The notes below the pieces were generated by a model, which saw nothing but the letters and a program-made list of their open reading frames with translations, was not told where the DNA came from and searched no databases. Both the position numbers and the translations under genes were made by a program. Source: Albifimbria verrucaria (lineage: Eukaryota > Ascomycota > Sordariomycetes > Hypocreales > Stachybotryaceae). From it: a stretch of 64,000 bases of DNA. Where the stretch lies: the NCBI GenBank assembly GCA_020081605.1, contig JAHREC010000028.1, positions 146,911-210,910 of the forward strand. Direction: 5' to 3'. Below are positions 34,861-46,356 of this stretch, one piece after another. Position 1 is the first letter of the stretch; each line of letters opens with the position of its first letter.

Positions 34861-35960
34861 TGCCGAGGTTGGACCACGCCAGAACGCCAGAAATTGACCT
34901 GGGTTCGCTTGGATCGACCCTGGAGTTATTTGTTAAAGACAGGACGCTACAAAAACGCTCTGATAGAAACCGGCGAGGCCAGAAAGTTGACTAGCCAACG
35001 ACTGGACAAGCTTGAAGCGAGTCGTATAGGCGTGAACAAGACCAGGGTGGAGTTAAGTCGACTGAATCAGATATACATGGGCTCAAACGCCACCATTGGA
35101 CGACAATTGAATGTGCTAACACTGGGGTTCTTGGAGCGTGTAAGAAAGAGCGGGTCAAGTAGGAGTGGGGATTATGATGAAAAACAAGGAGATAAAAAAT
35201 GACGAGTGAGAAGTCGAGAACTGTGAGCAAGGTTAGACTACCGGTAGCAGCTCCGGTACCGGTACCTACACCAGCTTGTGGTCGATTGGCGAACAATATA
35301 AAGTCCAGAAGTGGATACACACAGCCCCTAGTCAGGTGGTAATCTGAAAAAGTTGATTGGTCCGAGAGGGCTAGTTTGGTACCAGTAAAAGATGAGATGC
35401 CGTAGAAGGGGATGAGATGTGCAGAAGTGAACGCCCATGAGTGAACGCTCAGAAGTGGATGGACAGTCAACAGGCAGACGCGGTGTCTGGAAGCTACTGT
35501 GATGAGTGGACGAGTTATCGGGATACGTCTGAATTCGAAGAGCCAGAGGTGGACGAGAAGCCAAGAGGCATACGAGCAGCAATCGGACCGGGTTTACATG
35601 GCTCGAGCATCAACAAGTGAGCAAGATGTAAGTGGAAGGGCCAGGAGTCGTCGAGACGTCCAAAAGTGGATGAGGTATTAACACGCGAGAGTTGTCATCA
35701 AATCGTGAAGACTTCGAAAATCGGACAACACGTCCAGACGTGGTGAGACAATAATCAGACAAGCTACAGGTGACTGGAACAGCTCGTCCAGAAGTGGACG
35801 ACATACAAAAGCAGACAAGACATCTAGAAACTGGCACGGCATCAGAAGTGGAAGGCTGTACGGCGTGTCAACCAATGGCTGGGGTGTCAAAAATGAGACG
35901 AGATGGCATGAAGTGAACAACAGGTATGGAGTGTTGAGAAGCGGACGCATTGTCAACATG
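34861..35960 (+). repeat. Left arm of an inverted degenerate repeat, minisatellite-rich
   Basis: Bases 34861-35215 match the reverse complement of about 45320-45700, collinear over some 350 bases at roughly three-quarters identity by eye (TTCTGGCGTTCTGG, CAGAGCGTT, GACTTRACTCCACC and GTTAGCACATTC in the reverse sense). Bases 35400-35950 are a degenerate tandem repeat of 14 to 19-bp units around CAGAAGTGGACGA. The right arm carries the same unit on the other strand. No coding sequence is supported inside. Confidence 0.75.
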
Positions 35961-36051
35961 TAGCTTCTAGGAGAGGGCTCTGGGAAGGGCTGGGGTGGTT
36001 GACGTCAGTGACAGCAACCCATATATAAAACATGTCATTTACTGTATCAAC

Positions 36052-36659
36052 ATGGCTCTGAACATTGGAAAGCAGACCAAGATTTCCCAGTCAAAGCAGC
36101 GATCGCAAGATAAAAAGGTTCTGAAGAAAGTTAAGTCGTCTGTGCAGGACCAGACGGACCGCTCCGCAGCCAACAGCCAGCCCAGTCACACATCTATTAG
36201 GGCTTTCCTTTCGTGGCTTGTTCTTAGAGATGTATCGCTCTCTCAAGCATTCATTTACGCTCGCCAGCTGGGCAGATTGATAAAGGCGGATAGACTGATC
36301 CAATCAGTCCTTCGTCTGGTTGCGATTGTACCTGCGCTTTCTTGTAACTTCTTTTTGGTCTCATGCCCTCATTGCGTTGACTTCTTTATGGTGGTTCTTT
36401 GAAAACAGTTATATGCACATCATATATCATGTACTTTCGTGAGTCAAGCATTCGAAGTTGGTGTGACACGCTATTGACGCTGACTAGCTCCATACTGCTG
36501 AAGTGGGCTATTGCATTGGTCCAAATGAAACTGCTGATGATTGAGCAAGTTTCATGGTCGGTTCCCATCATGGTGGTGTTCACTGTCATGTTATGGTGTC
36601 TGTCTACGTTTTTCTGGCGCAAGCCGGCGATGCGCAACCCTTTCCAGAAGCAGGAATGA
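36052..36659 (+). CDS. Small membrane protein of unknown function
   Basis: A TATATAAA lies at 36022-36029 and the ATG follows at 36052. The N-terminus is Lys/Gln/Ser-rich (KQTKISQSKQRSQDKK), followed by an amphipathic region and a hydrophobic segment (LRLVAIVPALSCNFFLV). The frame ends at TTTGA 36398; with one more T in the run it continues as KTVICTSYIMYF and gains two more hydrophobic segments (LLTLTSSILLKWAIALVQ and VPIMVVFTVMLWCLSTFFW), ending at 36659 with a charged tail. No family known to me. Confidence 0.45.
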
Positions 36660-37090
36660 ACTGAACACCAAGCAGGGCCAGCTGAGATTGCTTCTCAGAA
36701 GCTTATTGGTGTCTATGACTAGGATAGATTGAAGGGGTTGTTTTACTAGGGTATAGAATCAGAGAGTATGGCGGTTGTCACACGCTTGGCTGGTGTAGCA
36801 TAAAGTGAAGCGGGATTGATTTGTGTTTGATGTTTATACTTCTTTTCGCTTATTTCGCAACAACATTAGCCATATAACTACGACTTCTCCCAAAGACGCG
36901 AGGGAGTGAGTCAAAATCGCTGTTACGATAGCGTAGGCTGAGATAGGCATCTATACATTGCAAGTGCCGAGTTACGGCGCTTCTTCGTGCTAAATGCTAA
37001 GAGTTTTCAATCTTGTAGAAGATTATTTGATGATTTGGCATCGCAGAATGCCATAATGCTAATGTTAAACGAGACGTGATTCAAGACTCA

Positions 37091-37313
37091 TTATCTACCC
37101 GATTTGCCAACATGTTTAATATTGCCAACCACTAGAGCTTCCTCCAGGGCATCCTTGAGTTCCATAGACGCCTCCCACGATCCAAAAATCACATCCACAA
37201 GCCACCAGATGCCGAGACCACCAAAGGTGATCAATTTGAAAACAGCCAAGAGCCAGTGATGGGCATAGAAATTGGTCGATTCCAAGCTTTCCCAAGAAGA
37301 GCGAAAGAAGCAT
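37091..37313 (-). CDS. TM2-domain protein
   Basis: The family motif is clear: LLSLFLGKLGIDQF, then NFYAHHWLLAVFKLITFGG and LGIWWLVDVIFG, the two hydrophobic segments with the intervening D and W. The first part is in a neighbouring frame. Removing one T from the TTT of CAATTTCTATG (AAA 37269-37271) gives GIDQFYAHHW, the usual form. Upstream polar sequence to 37494 may be the N-terminus but is also out of frame. TM2 proteins sit in membranes and their role in moulds is unknown. Confidence 0.62.
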
Positions 37314-37803
37314 GGCTACACGTTCTTGACGATAGCACTTGTTGGTTTGAGGGTGTTGGCCGTAACAACCCCAGCTGCGTTCGACTTCTGGAAAAGGAAG
37401 ACCAACCGCTGTTCATGTAGATACGAACAGCTATCACGACGCCGGAAGAGTAGGCCAGTAGCGCGACTGCTCTCCAATTGCTTGTGACAGACATAACGGC
37501 ATTTTCGATGCCCCTACCAATCCTCTTTGCGTAGGTCTTGTGTTACATGCTGATTAATGATGATTCTGGGACACAGTGCACCGGGGAGAAGGTAATTCGG
37601 CGATGAAGAGGGAGGAGAGGTCCGGAAATGGGCTAACAACAAGCTGAAGCGGAGTAGATTGTAGTCCTCGACCAGTTCCGGTCCGGGGTTCATCCACTTC
37701 TAGACGATCCCATCACACCCTAGGTTTGTCGATCTTGTTAGTGCATGTGAAGATAACTTCATGGTCTGTTCACTTGAGCTATAGATCCATCCGAAAAGTA
37801 CAC

Positions 37804-37825
37804 TACGGTACTGTACAGTACCGTA
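37804..37825. promoter_or_regulatory. Perfect 22-bp palindrome centred on TGTACA
   Basis: The two 11-base halves are exact reverse complements, centred on the TACTGTACAGTA 12-mer. It lies 215 bases upstream of the start codon at 38040 and could be an operator-like dimer site. Confidence 0.5.
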
Positions 37826-38039
37826 TGTACTTGCCGTACCGCCTAGATACCTAAGCACATTTCCCACAGTTCTGTTTGGGCCAAAAATGGGCTGTTGGGG
37901 ACCGTTTACGCAGCATTGTATGGTTTTAAAATCAAGCCCATTGCTGGATAGACGGACTGTTGTTACAACTACACACTTCTTGTCTTGCCACAGCACTTAA
38001 CTTCTAATCACGTACAGCACTTCAGCATCTAGGACAACC

Positions 38040-38726
38040 ATGCGTAATACGGACTGGGAAACTGTTGCAAGATGCATATTCAAAGACAATGTTTGGTTGG
38101 ACATGGTCAATCAATCATTTGGCCGTCCTTTCTTCTTCGGCTGTCATCTCAGTGACCTCATACAAACAAACTTTGGAAAGCCTAAATTGATTGCATTGGG
38201 TGACTCCTGCGATGACAACACCATCCAGAATACGAAGGAGCAATTTTTTGAGTCCTTACGACCGAACTATCGATACATTCCAGGGAAGGAGTTTGTAGTC
38301 TTCTCGGATTGCAAGCTGTTTATTTGTGTTGCAGCCCTAACGAATCGGCCTAAGGTCGTTGTACCTGGCTTACACCTCTTGTTCAAGGAGGGTACCAACG
38401 GGCCAACAACCAACATTATGTTTTGCGACAAAGGACTCAGCCCACAGGAGCTTACGGCAGACTCTCTTGGAGGTCTCTGTAAAGACCAATCATTGTCGAG
38501 AAAGGACGTCAGTTTGGTGTGCTCTCTCAGGATCAGCCTTGTCGACGGAAAGCCATTGTATCAGGAATTTTATGCTCCTGAGTGTCCTAGAGTCGAAGGT
38601 ATCGCCTATTTCGACGAGGATGGTAAAAGCGTTGGGCATGGAAGGTTCGAGACTGGTGCTCTGGGTAGGGCTGCAGCTTTACCTATCTTGATTGTCCAAA
38701 GATTGAAGGCAAAACTCCTGCTCTAG
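38040..38726 (+). CDS. Hypothetical protein, 228 residues
   Basis: A single uninterrupted frame with balanced composition. There is a start-side hydrophobic cluster (RPFFFGCHLSDLI), a central stretch EFVVFSDCKLFICVAALTN, and a glycine-rich end with GIAYFDEDGKSVGHGRFETG. No domain is recognised. The last residues (RLKAKLLL) look unlike the rest and might reflect a late frame change. No introns needed. Confidence 0.55.
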   Translation: MRNTDWETVARCIFKDNVWLDMVNQSFGRPFFFGCHLSDLIQTNFGKPKLIALGDSCDDNTIQNTKEQFFESLRPNYRYIPGKEFVVFSDCKLFICVAALTNRPKVVVPGLHLLFKEGTNGPTTNIMFCDKGLSPQELTADSLGGLCKDQSLSRKDVSLVCSLRISLVDGKPLYQEFYAPECPRVEGIAYFDEDGKSVGHGRFETGALGRAAALPILIVQRLKAKLLL

Positions 38727-39192
38727 TGAGATATCTGGTTGGTGCCTTGGCTGGAGCTTTCACAGAAAGTGCAAGACAAAACAGGTTGAAGCAAACTGTG
38801 GAAATGCAATTATGGTGCATAGTAAATAATGCATTTATTACGGGTCACATGCAAGCTGTTTTCTTCGTTACTTAGGTTTACTATGCTGGATCCTGTCAAC
38901 ATTTCGCTCGATATGTTACACACGCGTCGGGTCCATCACCATAGGTCTAGTAGAAACCTCGCTGCAGGACGTTGGTTTGTTGTTGGATTGACTTCCAAAC
39001 GCCCGCTATTGCTGACGTCGTTGTCGCCATGCCCTGCGTTTTCTTCTCACTTCGATACTGAGACCTTCGACCGAGACAAGAACAACCTTCACAATCGAGT
39101 GAGAGGTATTTCCTCTCATTCATCTGTGTAATCTAGAGATAAAATTATTGATCAGCATTATAATGTCTACCCTCAAACTCCGTGAGCCCACA
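38727..39192. other. Intergenic region
   Basis: No gene recognised. Confidence 0.4.
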
Positions 39193-39888
39193 TTACGACG
39201 TTTCCTCGTCAACATCGTCTCCTAAGTAGGCATTGTCGACATCACCTTCACTCTCTTGGATATTGCACCCCGTCTCCTTTGTAGCGTATACGAATCCACC
39301 TGTCAGCATACACCTACCAAAATGACTGGAGGTAACTTCAGTAAGCCATTTATGTACCAAAATTTGCAAAACCACATTTATAAAGGTTATTAGCTGGGCC
39401 CACACACTGCCGAAATGTATGCGATTTCGAATTATCCCTAGGAAGGTCGACAAATGCGCGTGTATTGAGAACTTTGGGTCGTGTTTGTAGTTGTATTTTG
39501 CGCAGAGAAGGCCAACAGCCACAATTGGCCTATCACCCTCATCGCAATCCGGAAGTCGCTCTCGGCCAAAAGCATTGTCGGATATGAGTGCCTCTAGGAT
39601 TTCGGGAATTGGCATTGAGATGAATTGCTGGTTTGTGACGAGAGTAGGATAGGGATTTCTATAATGATGGTGCATCAAATTCAACACCGTGCTCCAGGTT
39701 TTGGGTATATTGAGCGCATTATATACCGGAAAAGGCTGTGAGAGGCGCTGGTAAGCTTGCTCGGCCGTCGGTAGGTTAGCTGGAGACAATTGGAATCGAT
39801 GCATCAATCCAATAAGACAATCCGCGCGTTCATCCATATTGATTTGATGTAACAACCTGGAAATTGATTCCCACGGCGAAATCTCCAA
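39193..39888 (-). CDS. Orphan-family protein, long paralog of the 3.7 kb gene
   Basis: 231 residues. The N-terminal two-thirds align with the plus-strand protein at 3686-4099 through DC..GLMHRF, QAYQRLSQ, PKTW, PTLVTN, ILEALISDN and the core DEGDRPIVAVGLLCAKYNYKH. The C-terminal part, missing from the other copy, has a hydrophobic stretch (VWAQLITFINVVLQILVHKW) and an acidic end. The exon begins after ATTAG (39889-39893), so an upstream exon may exist. A patch of four 12-bp units (GGTTCGGTGACA type, 39970-40012) lies there and encodes PNLSPN in one frame. Function unknown. Confidence 0.55.
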   Translation of the reverse strand: MEISPWESISRLLHQINMDERADCLIGLMHRFQLSPANLPTAEQAYQRLSQPFPVYNALNIPKTWSTVLNLMHHHYRNPYPTLVTNQQFISMPIPEILEALISDNAFGRERLPDCDEGDRPIVAVGLLCAKYNYKHDPKFSIHAHLSTFLGIIRNRIHFGSVWAQLITFINVVLQILVHKWLTEVTSSHFGRCMLTGGFVYATKETGCNIQESEGDVDNAYLGDDVDEETS

Positions 39889-40298
39889 CTAATATATCCT
39901 ACATGTGTCATGAAAATACTATATGGCGTGTTGAGTATCAATTTCGGTATCAATTTCAGTGACGGGTTCGGTGACAGGTTCGGTGACAGGTTCGGTGGTG
40001 GGTTTGGTGACTTCAAAGTGTTCGGTATTGAAATATGCACAAGCACTCGTTGAAGCATAAGAATGGCTGATAAATCGAGGATAGTCTCCTTCAGTCTTGA
40101 AAAGGGCAATGTAGATTGTTTACAGTGCTATCAGTCAGCCACAGCCGAGAGGTCACTAGGCCTACATTTATGTGACAGCTCTCACCCCTGAGCGGACGAA
40201 CTACCCACAAAGATTTCTAGTCATAGTCTCATATAGTCTAGTCACTCGTCACACATCATTCACTTGTCGCAAGTAACGGACCTGTGTAAAAGGCTCGT

Positions 40299-41502
40299 TC
40301 ATTGAAGTACTAAAGCAATTATGGCATCCGTCCTGTCCAGCAAATTCAATAAATGCTTTTTCCATCCCTCACCACACGGTGCAGCTCTCTCTCTTGTCAA
40401 CACCTGCACGTTTATCTGATTGATGCTGATGGCAGGATGTGATTGAGTTTGCCCGTCATCGACAATAGATGACGCCCTAACTGGTGAGGCTCCTGCTGGT
40501 GAGGCTCCAGTTGGTGAGGCTCCGGCTGGTGGCGCCCTAACTGGTGACGCCCTGGCTAGTGACGTATCGGCTGGTGGCGTCTTTTCCGTTGTCGGTACTG
40601 CCATTTCCCGATCCATCGACGGAGGGTTCATCACTGCTTCTTGTATATGTTCGCATTCGCCTGGATAGATCAGTCGTTCTTGACTTCTCAAATCGCACGG
40701 GTCATTGTTCAATTGCTCAGAGAATCCCATATGTTGGACCTCTCCCTCCTCCAAGTTCAACTCGAGGGTGTTGACTTCAGGTGTGGCACCTACTGGTTCC
40801 CGTTTCGCGGCTGACACATCTCTAGGGCTGGGCTCAGGGTCATCGTTGTGTGTGGTTGGGGAGGAGGTCACCGTCGGACTGGAAGCAGGCGGTAAGGTGA
40901 CCATATCTGGGCTTATCGTGTTTGATGCACTCTGATTCAGGCTCGGTAGATCCGAGGTCCATGATAGTGATCTGGGCTCGCGTCCGTCTTCTGAGAGCCT
41001 TCCTGTGCTGGTCGGCGGTGATGCGCCGCAAAGTATGCCTCAGTGATGATCTGGTATTCGATCCAGAACAAGCCTCGATAACCTAAAACCAAACTCAGCA
41101 CATGGCACGATTCGAGAGGGAAAGAAGAAAAAAGAAAAGAAAAAAGGAGAAAAAAAGGAGAAAAAAAGGCGAAAAGAGATACAAAATATAAATAAATCAA
41201 ACACATAAAAGTAAAGCACAAAACATGGGGAGGAGGATCTCTGCCCGCAGCACTGACAAGATTCTGGACGATTGGTACAAATTCGCCTTCCGGTAAGTAT
41301 ACTGCCACCTCGTAAAGCCGGTGGGTTGGCTCCCAGTAAACCGTCGCGGCAAAAATGCGTGCCGATTCCCAAGCTCCATCGTCTTGTTCAACAGACTAGG
41401 GCCACTCTTGCGAGCCTTTGCCTTTTCCTTGTCATCGTAGTCATACCGTGTCGGCGACCGATGCCGTCTCCAGGCCCCTGGTGAAGATGGCCTATCAGGC
41501 AA
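40299..41502 (-). CDS. MADS-like module plus disordered C-terminus
   Basis: Near 41440 the strand encodes KEKAKARKSGPSLLNKTMELG, closely matching the module at 41578-41769. With small frame corrections it continues ATVYWEPTHRLYEVAVYLPEG. The exon ends QNL at a GTCAGT donor. The following about 250 bases are pyrimidine-rich and intron-like on this strand. Downstream coding continues ITADQHRKALRRRTRAQ, and then in another frame a long disordered part with Ser/Pro/Ala repeats (15-bp units, GASPA/VRASP, about 40480-40570) and a helical end. The KARK..LL.KA.ELG pattern followed by beta strands recalls fungal SRF/MADS-box proteins. Several frame breaks make the model approximate. Confidence 0.4.
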
Positions 41503-41577
41503 GGCATCTCTAATCTAGTCCTCTTGTCAGACAAGCGGGTTGGGAGCATGAGTCTGGAGTTAAGGAGAGCTACTAAC

Positions 41578-41769
41578 CAGTCCGTCAACATCCGGTAATT
41601 CGTGATCCGGCGGTAAGTAGACGGCAACGCGATGGCGGTGATGGGTTGGCTCCCAGTACACTGAAGCCGCAAAGATGTTTGCCCCAAGCCCGAGTTGGGT
41701 CGCCTTACTCAACAGGCTGGCCCCGCTCTTCCTGGCCTTGGTCTTCTCCTTGGAGGTATGCTCTTCCAT
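41578..41769 (-). CDS. First MADS-like module, tandem duplicate
   Basis: The ATG at 41769 opens MEEHTSKEKTKARKSGASLL, then SKATQLGLGANIFAASVYWE and AVYLPPDHELPDVDGL, ending at a GTTAGT donor. The sibling module near 41300-41450 has the same sequence order and the same exon end (QNL before GTCAGT). The two may be exons of one gene, since a 68-nt intron (41577-41510) lies between, or two neighbouring genes. DNA-binding basic helix and strand pattern suggest a MADS-type fold; not certain. Confidence 0.45.
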
Positions 41770-42006
41770 TGTTCGCCTATGAATCACGGTATCGGTAGGT
41801 AACGGTATGCAGGGTAACCTAACAACCGATGCTTCAAGCCAACATGATATACACAAAGGTCAATAATCACAAAGCGATGAAGGATTGGATGGTGCATGTA
41901 GAAAAGAGGTGGATGACGGCAGTAGTTTACATTCTTGAGCATTTCACTTCGGGGTTTGCTTCGGAAGTCCATGGCTAGATCGCTTTCATTGAGTAGATTT
42001 TACAAT

Positions 42007-42027
42007 GATACTGTATAATACAGTATC
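42007..42027. promoter_or_regulatory. 21-bp palindrome upstream of the MADS-like gene
   Basis: GATACTGTAT and its reverse complement are separated by one A. It lies about 240 bases upstream of the start at 41769 and shares the TACTGTA half-site with other palindromes in the window. Confidence 0.45.
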
Positions 42028-42229
42028 ACCCATTGGAGTGGTATTATCATGGTAAACACGGAGAACAGCAGAGGCTCTTGCCCACTATTTGCCGTGCCTG
42101 CCTTTTTTACGATGAACTCGTTGACAGTCTAACTCTAGTCAATTTGTCCCGGCCAATCCAGTGTTAGTCTACTTACAGGGTCAGTTGCACACTATTGGCT
42201 GCGTCAACTTGAGCTTTTCGAACTCATTC

Positions 42230-42445
42230 AGCCCTGACCAATCAGTCGCTAGTTCATCTGCACGACAACTTAGTTTCTATTGTCGATTTTGGCCCTTCTG
42301 TAGCTGGCCAATCACCCGCCAGCAGCCCAACGACCCGCTAGCAGCCCTAACCAATCAAACGCTAGTCCATCGACGAGACAACTTTCGTTTCTGTTGTCGA
42401 CTTTGGCCCTTTCGCAGCTGGCCAATCACCCGCTGGCCTGCTAAT
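42230..42445 (+). repeat. Two tandem copies of a ~110-bp unit
   Basis: Both copies read ACCAATCA, GCTAGT, CGACAACTT, TTGTCGA, TTTGGCCCTT and GCTGGCCAATCACCCGC in the same order. A further partial match (GCTGGCCAATGACCCGC) lies at about 45269. No coding potential. Confidence 0.7.
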
Positions 42446-42599
42446 GTTTAGTCTACTCTCTGACCGTCTCTGGATCAATAATGTATTCATTTCAGCAATT
42501 ATGATTCGTCCATAAAAGTAGTAATTATTGCCCTGATTTTAGCTTACTGAGATTTCATTCGTCCACCTGTTTACCCCAGCCCCTTCCCAAAGGTCTATT

Positions 42600-45500
42600 A
42601 GTTGACAGTCTTGTCTACTTCTGGCTGTTGAATATCGTACTGTACTGGCTGTTAGCCTCTGGCTTGTCTGCCGGTTAATAACGCATCCACTTCTTGACCC
42701 CTTGTTTAGTACTCCGTCCGCTTCTACACGGCTCGTCCGGTTTTGGAAGCTTCGTTCATTTCTTGATTCCCCATCCACTTGTTGACTCGTCGTTCAGTTC
42801 CGGTTCTTCCGCATCTGGATATACGGCCCACCTCCGGTTGGTCTGCTCATTTACACTTCGTTCAATTCTGGACGCTGCATCCATTTCCCGACACTCCATC
42901 AACTTGTTCACACGCAGTCTGCTTCTTGACGCTACATCTACTTGTTAATACCTCGTCTGCTTCCTGCCACCCCATCTACTTGTCGACTGCCCATCCACAT
43001 GCTGACACCTCATCTGTTTTTGGGCACCACCTCTGTTTCTTGGCGCTACTCTACTTGTTGACACACCATCTGCTTCCGGACCCCGTGTCCACCTCCGGAT
43101 GCTGCGTCTACTTGCTAACACCCCATCTGCTTATTGACTGGCCATCCGCTTGTTAACTCACCATCCGGTTCCGGCTCTTCCACATCTGGGTGTACACCTC
43201 CAGCTCACCTGCCTATTGACAATCCATTCATTTCTAGACAAACTGTCTGCTTCTTGCCACCCCATGTGCTTCTAGACGCCGCCGCGTCTGCCTATGAACT
43301 GCTTATTCGCTTATTGACTCATCATCCAGTCCTGGCTCTTCCACATTTGCATGTACACCTTTAGTTCGTCTGCTATTGACACTCCATTCAGTTCTGGACG
43401 TCGCATCTGCTTGTTGACACACGGTCTGCTTTTATATGCCTCATCCAGTTTTAGCTCTTCCACATCTAGATATACACCTCTATCTTGTCTGCTCATCTAC
43501 ACTCTGTTCATTCCTAGACGTCACATCCACTTTTTGATACCCCTTTTCTTGACAGCCTACTTCTTTCTGGATGTCTGGTCTGATTCTGGGCCTCGTGTCT
43601 ACTTGTTGATCCTCCACCCACTTACTGACATCCCATCTGCTTCTTGACACACCGTCTGTCTCTGGACACCCCATCTATTTTGCACGATGCGTCTACATCT
43701 GAACACTGCGTTTGTTTCTGGATATTGGACCTACTTCTCAACACTCCATCTGCTTCTTGACATCCAGCTTCTGGACATCCCATTCGTTTTTGTACGCTGT
43801 ATCTGCTTGTTGACAACTCGTTTGTTCTGGATGCCTCATCTGATTCTGGACACTGCGTCTGCTTATTAACACCCCATCTTCTCGATACCCGATCTCTTCC
43901 TGGACGCCGTTTCTGTTTCTGGATATTGCTTCTGCTTGTTGACACCCCGTCTGGTTTGAGACACCTCAGCTGCTCCTGCACACTACGCCCATTTTGGATA
44001 TCTCATCTACTTCCTAACATCTCATTTAATTCTAGACACTGCGTCTACTTATCGACACTCCAACTGCTTCTAGACGTCTCGTCTGAATCTGGGCGTTGCG
44101 TCTTCTTATTGATCCTCCATCCAGCTATTGGATTTTAGCCCAGTAATGGCTCTGTCGAATCTAGACGACCCTTCTGGCTCATTTCATCCTTGACACCTCG
44201 ACTCCTCCTAGCCGTCTCGGCCATTTGTCACTCTCAACCGTCTGGGTATAGCGACCTCACCTGTCTATTTATTGATGATTAGTCCACCTCTTGGTTTCTC
44301 ATCCAATTGCTGATACTCCATTGATTGGTGAGCTCGTGTTTCATCTAATTTCTTACTTCGCTCCCACTTCTGGCTGGCTCGCCTGTCTCTTAATCTCCTA
44401 TCTATTCCCGGCCCGTCAAAATCATGACTCCCCACTTAAGGATGCTCTATGCTTTTCTTGACCGCTCATCCATTATATGACGCCTCCTCCACTTCTGGGT
44501 ATTCATTTTTGTACCTCCACTTCTTCTCATCTACTTCTGGACATCCTTTTCTGGACTTCTACTTCTGGACTTCTACTTCTGGACTTCTACTTCTGGACTT
44601 CTACTTCTGGACTTCTACTTCTGGACTTCTACTTCTGGACTTCTACTTCTGGACTTCTACTTCTGGACTTCTACTTCTGGACTTCTACTTCTGGCTCGTC
44701 CCATTATAGCTCGTTCATTTCTTCACGTCACGTCCAATTTTGCATCTCCTGTCAGCTTCTAGTTCCTTCACATCTGATCACACACCCATAGCCCGGCTGT
44801 TTCCTGATATTCGATCCATTCTAGACGCACTGTCAATTTCTAGCACGTTCACTTCTACGTGTTACTCTACGTTTACTCCTGGTTCGTTGAATCATGTCAC
44901 GTCTGAATTTTGACGCATTCTCTCTACCTCTCTGCTCTCCAAGCATCATTCAGTCCTCGGCGCCTCCATCCCTTGACAGTCCGCCTCTCGATCACGGTTT
45001 TTCGAATAACCAGTTATGGTCCTTCTGTACAGGACACCCCTCTTCATCCATTTCTGAACCATCTCTTCTACACGTCCTATACTGCACCCTCTTCGGGCCT
45101 AATCACATCTGATCAATCAGCTCTACCATTGTCCACCGCCAGCTCCTCCCTCTCATTCCTTTCTAAGCTCATTCTTTACCCAGCTACTCTTCTCTAACCA
45201 ATCAACTTCTTCCCGGTCGCTTCTTGACTAGAGGCTATGCCTTACCCACTTCCACACTTTACACTGCTGGCCAATGACCCGCAAGCTCGTATGCTCCTAG
45301 TCTAGCCTTGCGCGCGGTCCCTCCACTTCTTGGCTCGTCTTTTTGTCTCCATGTTCTCATTGATAATTCCCGCTCCCGCTGTATTCGCTCCTTCTCAGCA
45401 CGCCCCCACCCCCGTCCTCTAGTCACCTCAAGGTTAGCACATTCGGTCGTCGTCCAAACGCGATGTTCAACCCCATCAAGATCTGACCTAGTTGACTTGA

Positions 45501-45710
45501 CTCCACCTTGGCGTCGTTCACACCTAAGCCACTACAGGTCTGTCCAATCGCTGACTAGTGCATCTAACGGGTTCGCCGGTTTCCATCAGAGCGTTATTTG
45601 TAGCGTCCAGTCCTAGACATATCGTCTTCAGGTTCGAGCCAATCGGAGCCGAGCCGGTTTCTGGCGTTCTGGCATCGTCCAATCCTCGACGCGGGTCCCA
45701 CCCTAAGCCC
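42600..45710 (-). repeat. Right arm of the inverted repeat; ~19-bp degenerate minisatellite
   Basis: About 42.7-44.2 kb repeats a degenerate 19-bp unit, approximately CATCTGCTTCTTGACACCC, dozens of times. The outer end 45320-45700 pairs with 34861-35215 in reverse orientation. Long open frames on both strands exist only because the unit lacks stops. Their repetitive Leu/Ser/Thr composition is not that of a gene. Confidence 0.75.
44547..44694 (+). repeat. 14-bp perfect minisatellite
   Basis: About ten tandem copies of GGACTTCTACTTCT with essentially no divergence, embedded in the older degenerate array. The units at 60455-60528 have the same length and related sequence on the opposite strand. 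Confidence 0.9.
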
Positions 45711-46356
45711 TTGTCCTCGTTGGCCTTGCTTATATTACTCCTGATCCATTTTTGTTCACTTCCTGCCGTATCCACCTCTTCGCCTCGACACTTTGACCAG
45801 ACTCATCCGAGCCTGATTGGATCTTGTCTCTACCTCTCCAGTCATGATGATTTCTGGCCGTTTAAGGCTATGCAAGTGAAAAGCAGGGATTTTTGAATGG
45901 CCAATCGCATTATACATACCAAAGGCAACTAAACAATGGCAAGGGTTGCAAGAACACAAACGGCACTTTCGTATCCACAGCCGGCATCTACAATCAAATC
46001 TTGGCCGATGAGGTTGAGCGAAATTGGGCCAGTCAGGTTATGGGTATCGAGCTGGGATCGCGTTTGAACAGGGGCCATACACACACGGTTTTTGTTCAGT
46101 GTAGACGACATATTACCGTCTATTTGTTTTAAATATTCATGCCATAGCCGTGGACATTCTGTTGCTATGGAGCGCATACTGTAGCATTCAGCCATCCATT
46201 GAACTGTTCGATCATTTGATGATTCTGTCCTTTCCATCGATCTTTGAATTAGCCAAATATCCAAACATTCCTTTCCTGCCTCGTTCCGACGATCCACTAC
46301 GTCCACAGGCTGGCCATTGATCTCTCCTATCTACAGTACAGTACCTGTTCATCGCA
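45711..46356. other. No gene supported
   Basis: Short frames only. An ACAGTACAGTACC half-site occurs at 46331. Confidence 0.4.

Noticed and set aside
42694..43981. Several 100-residue frames on both strands
   Set aside because: They exist because the 19-bp minisatellite unit lacks stop codons; composition is repetitive.
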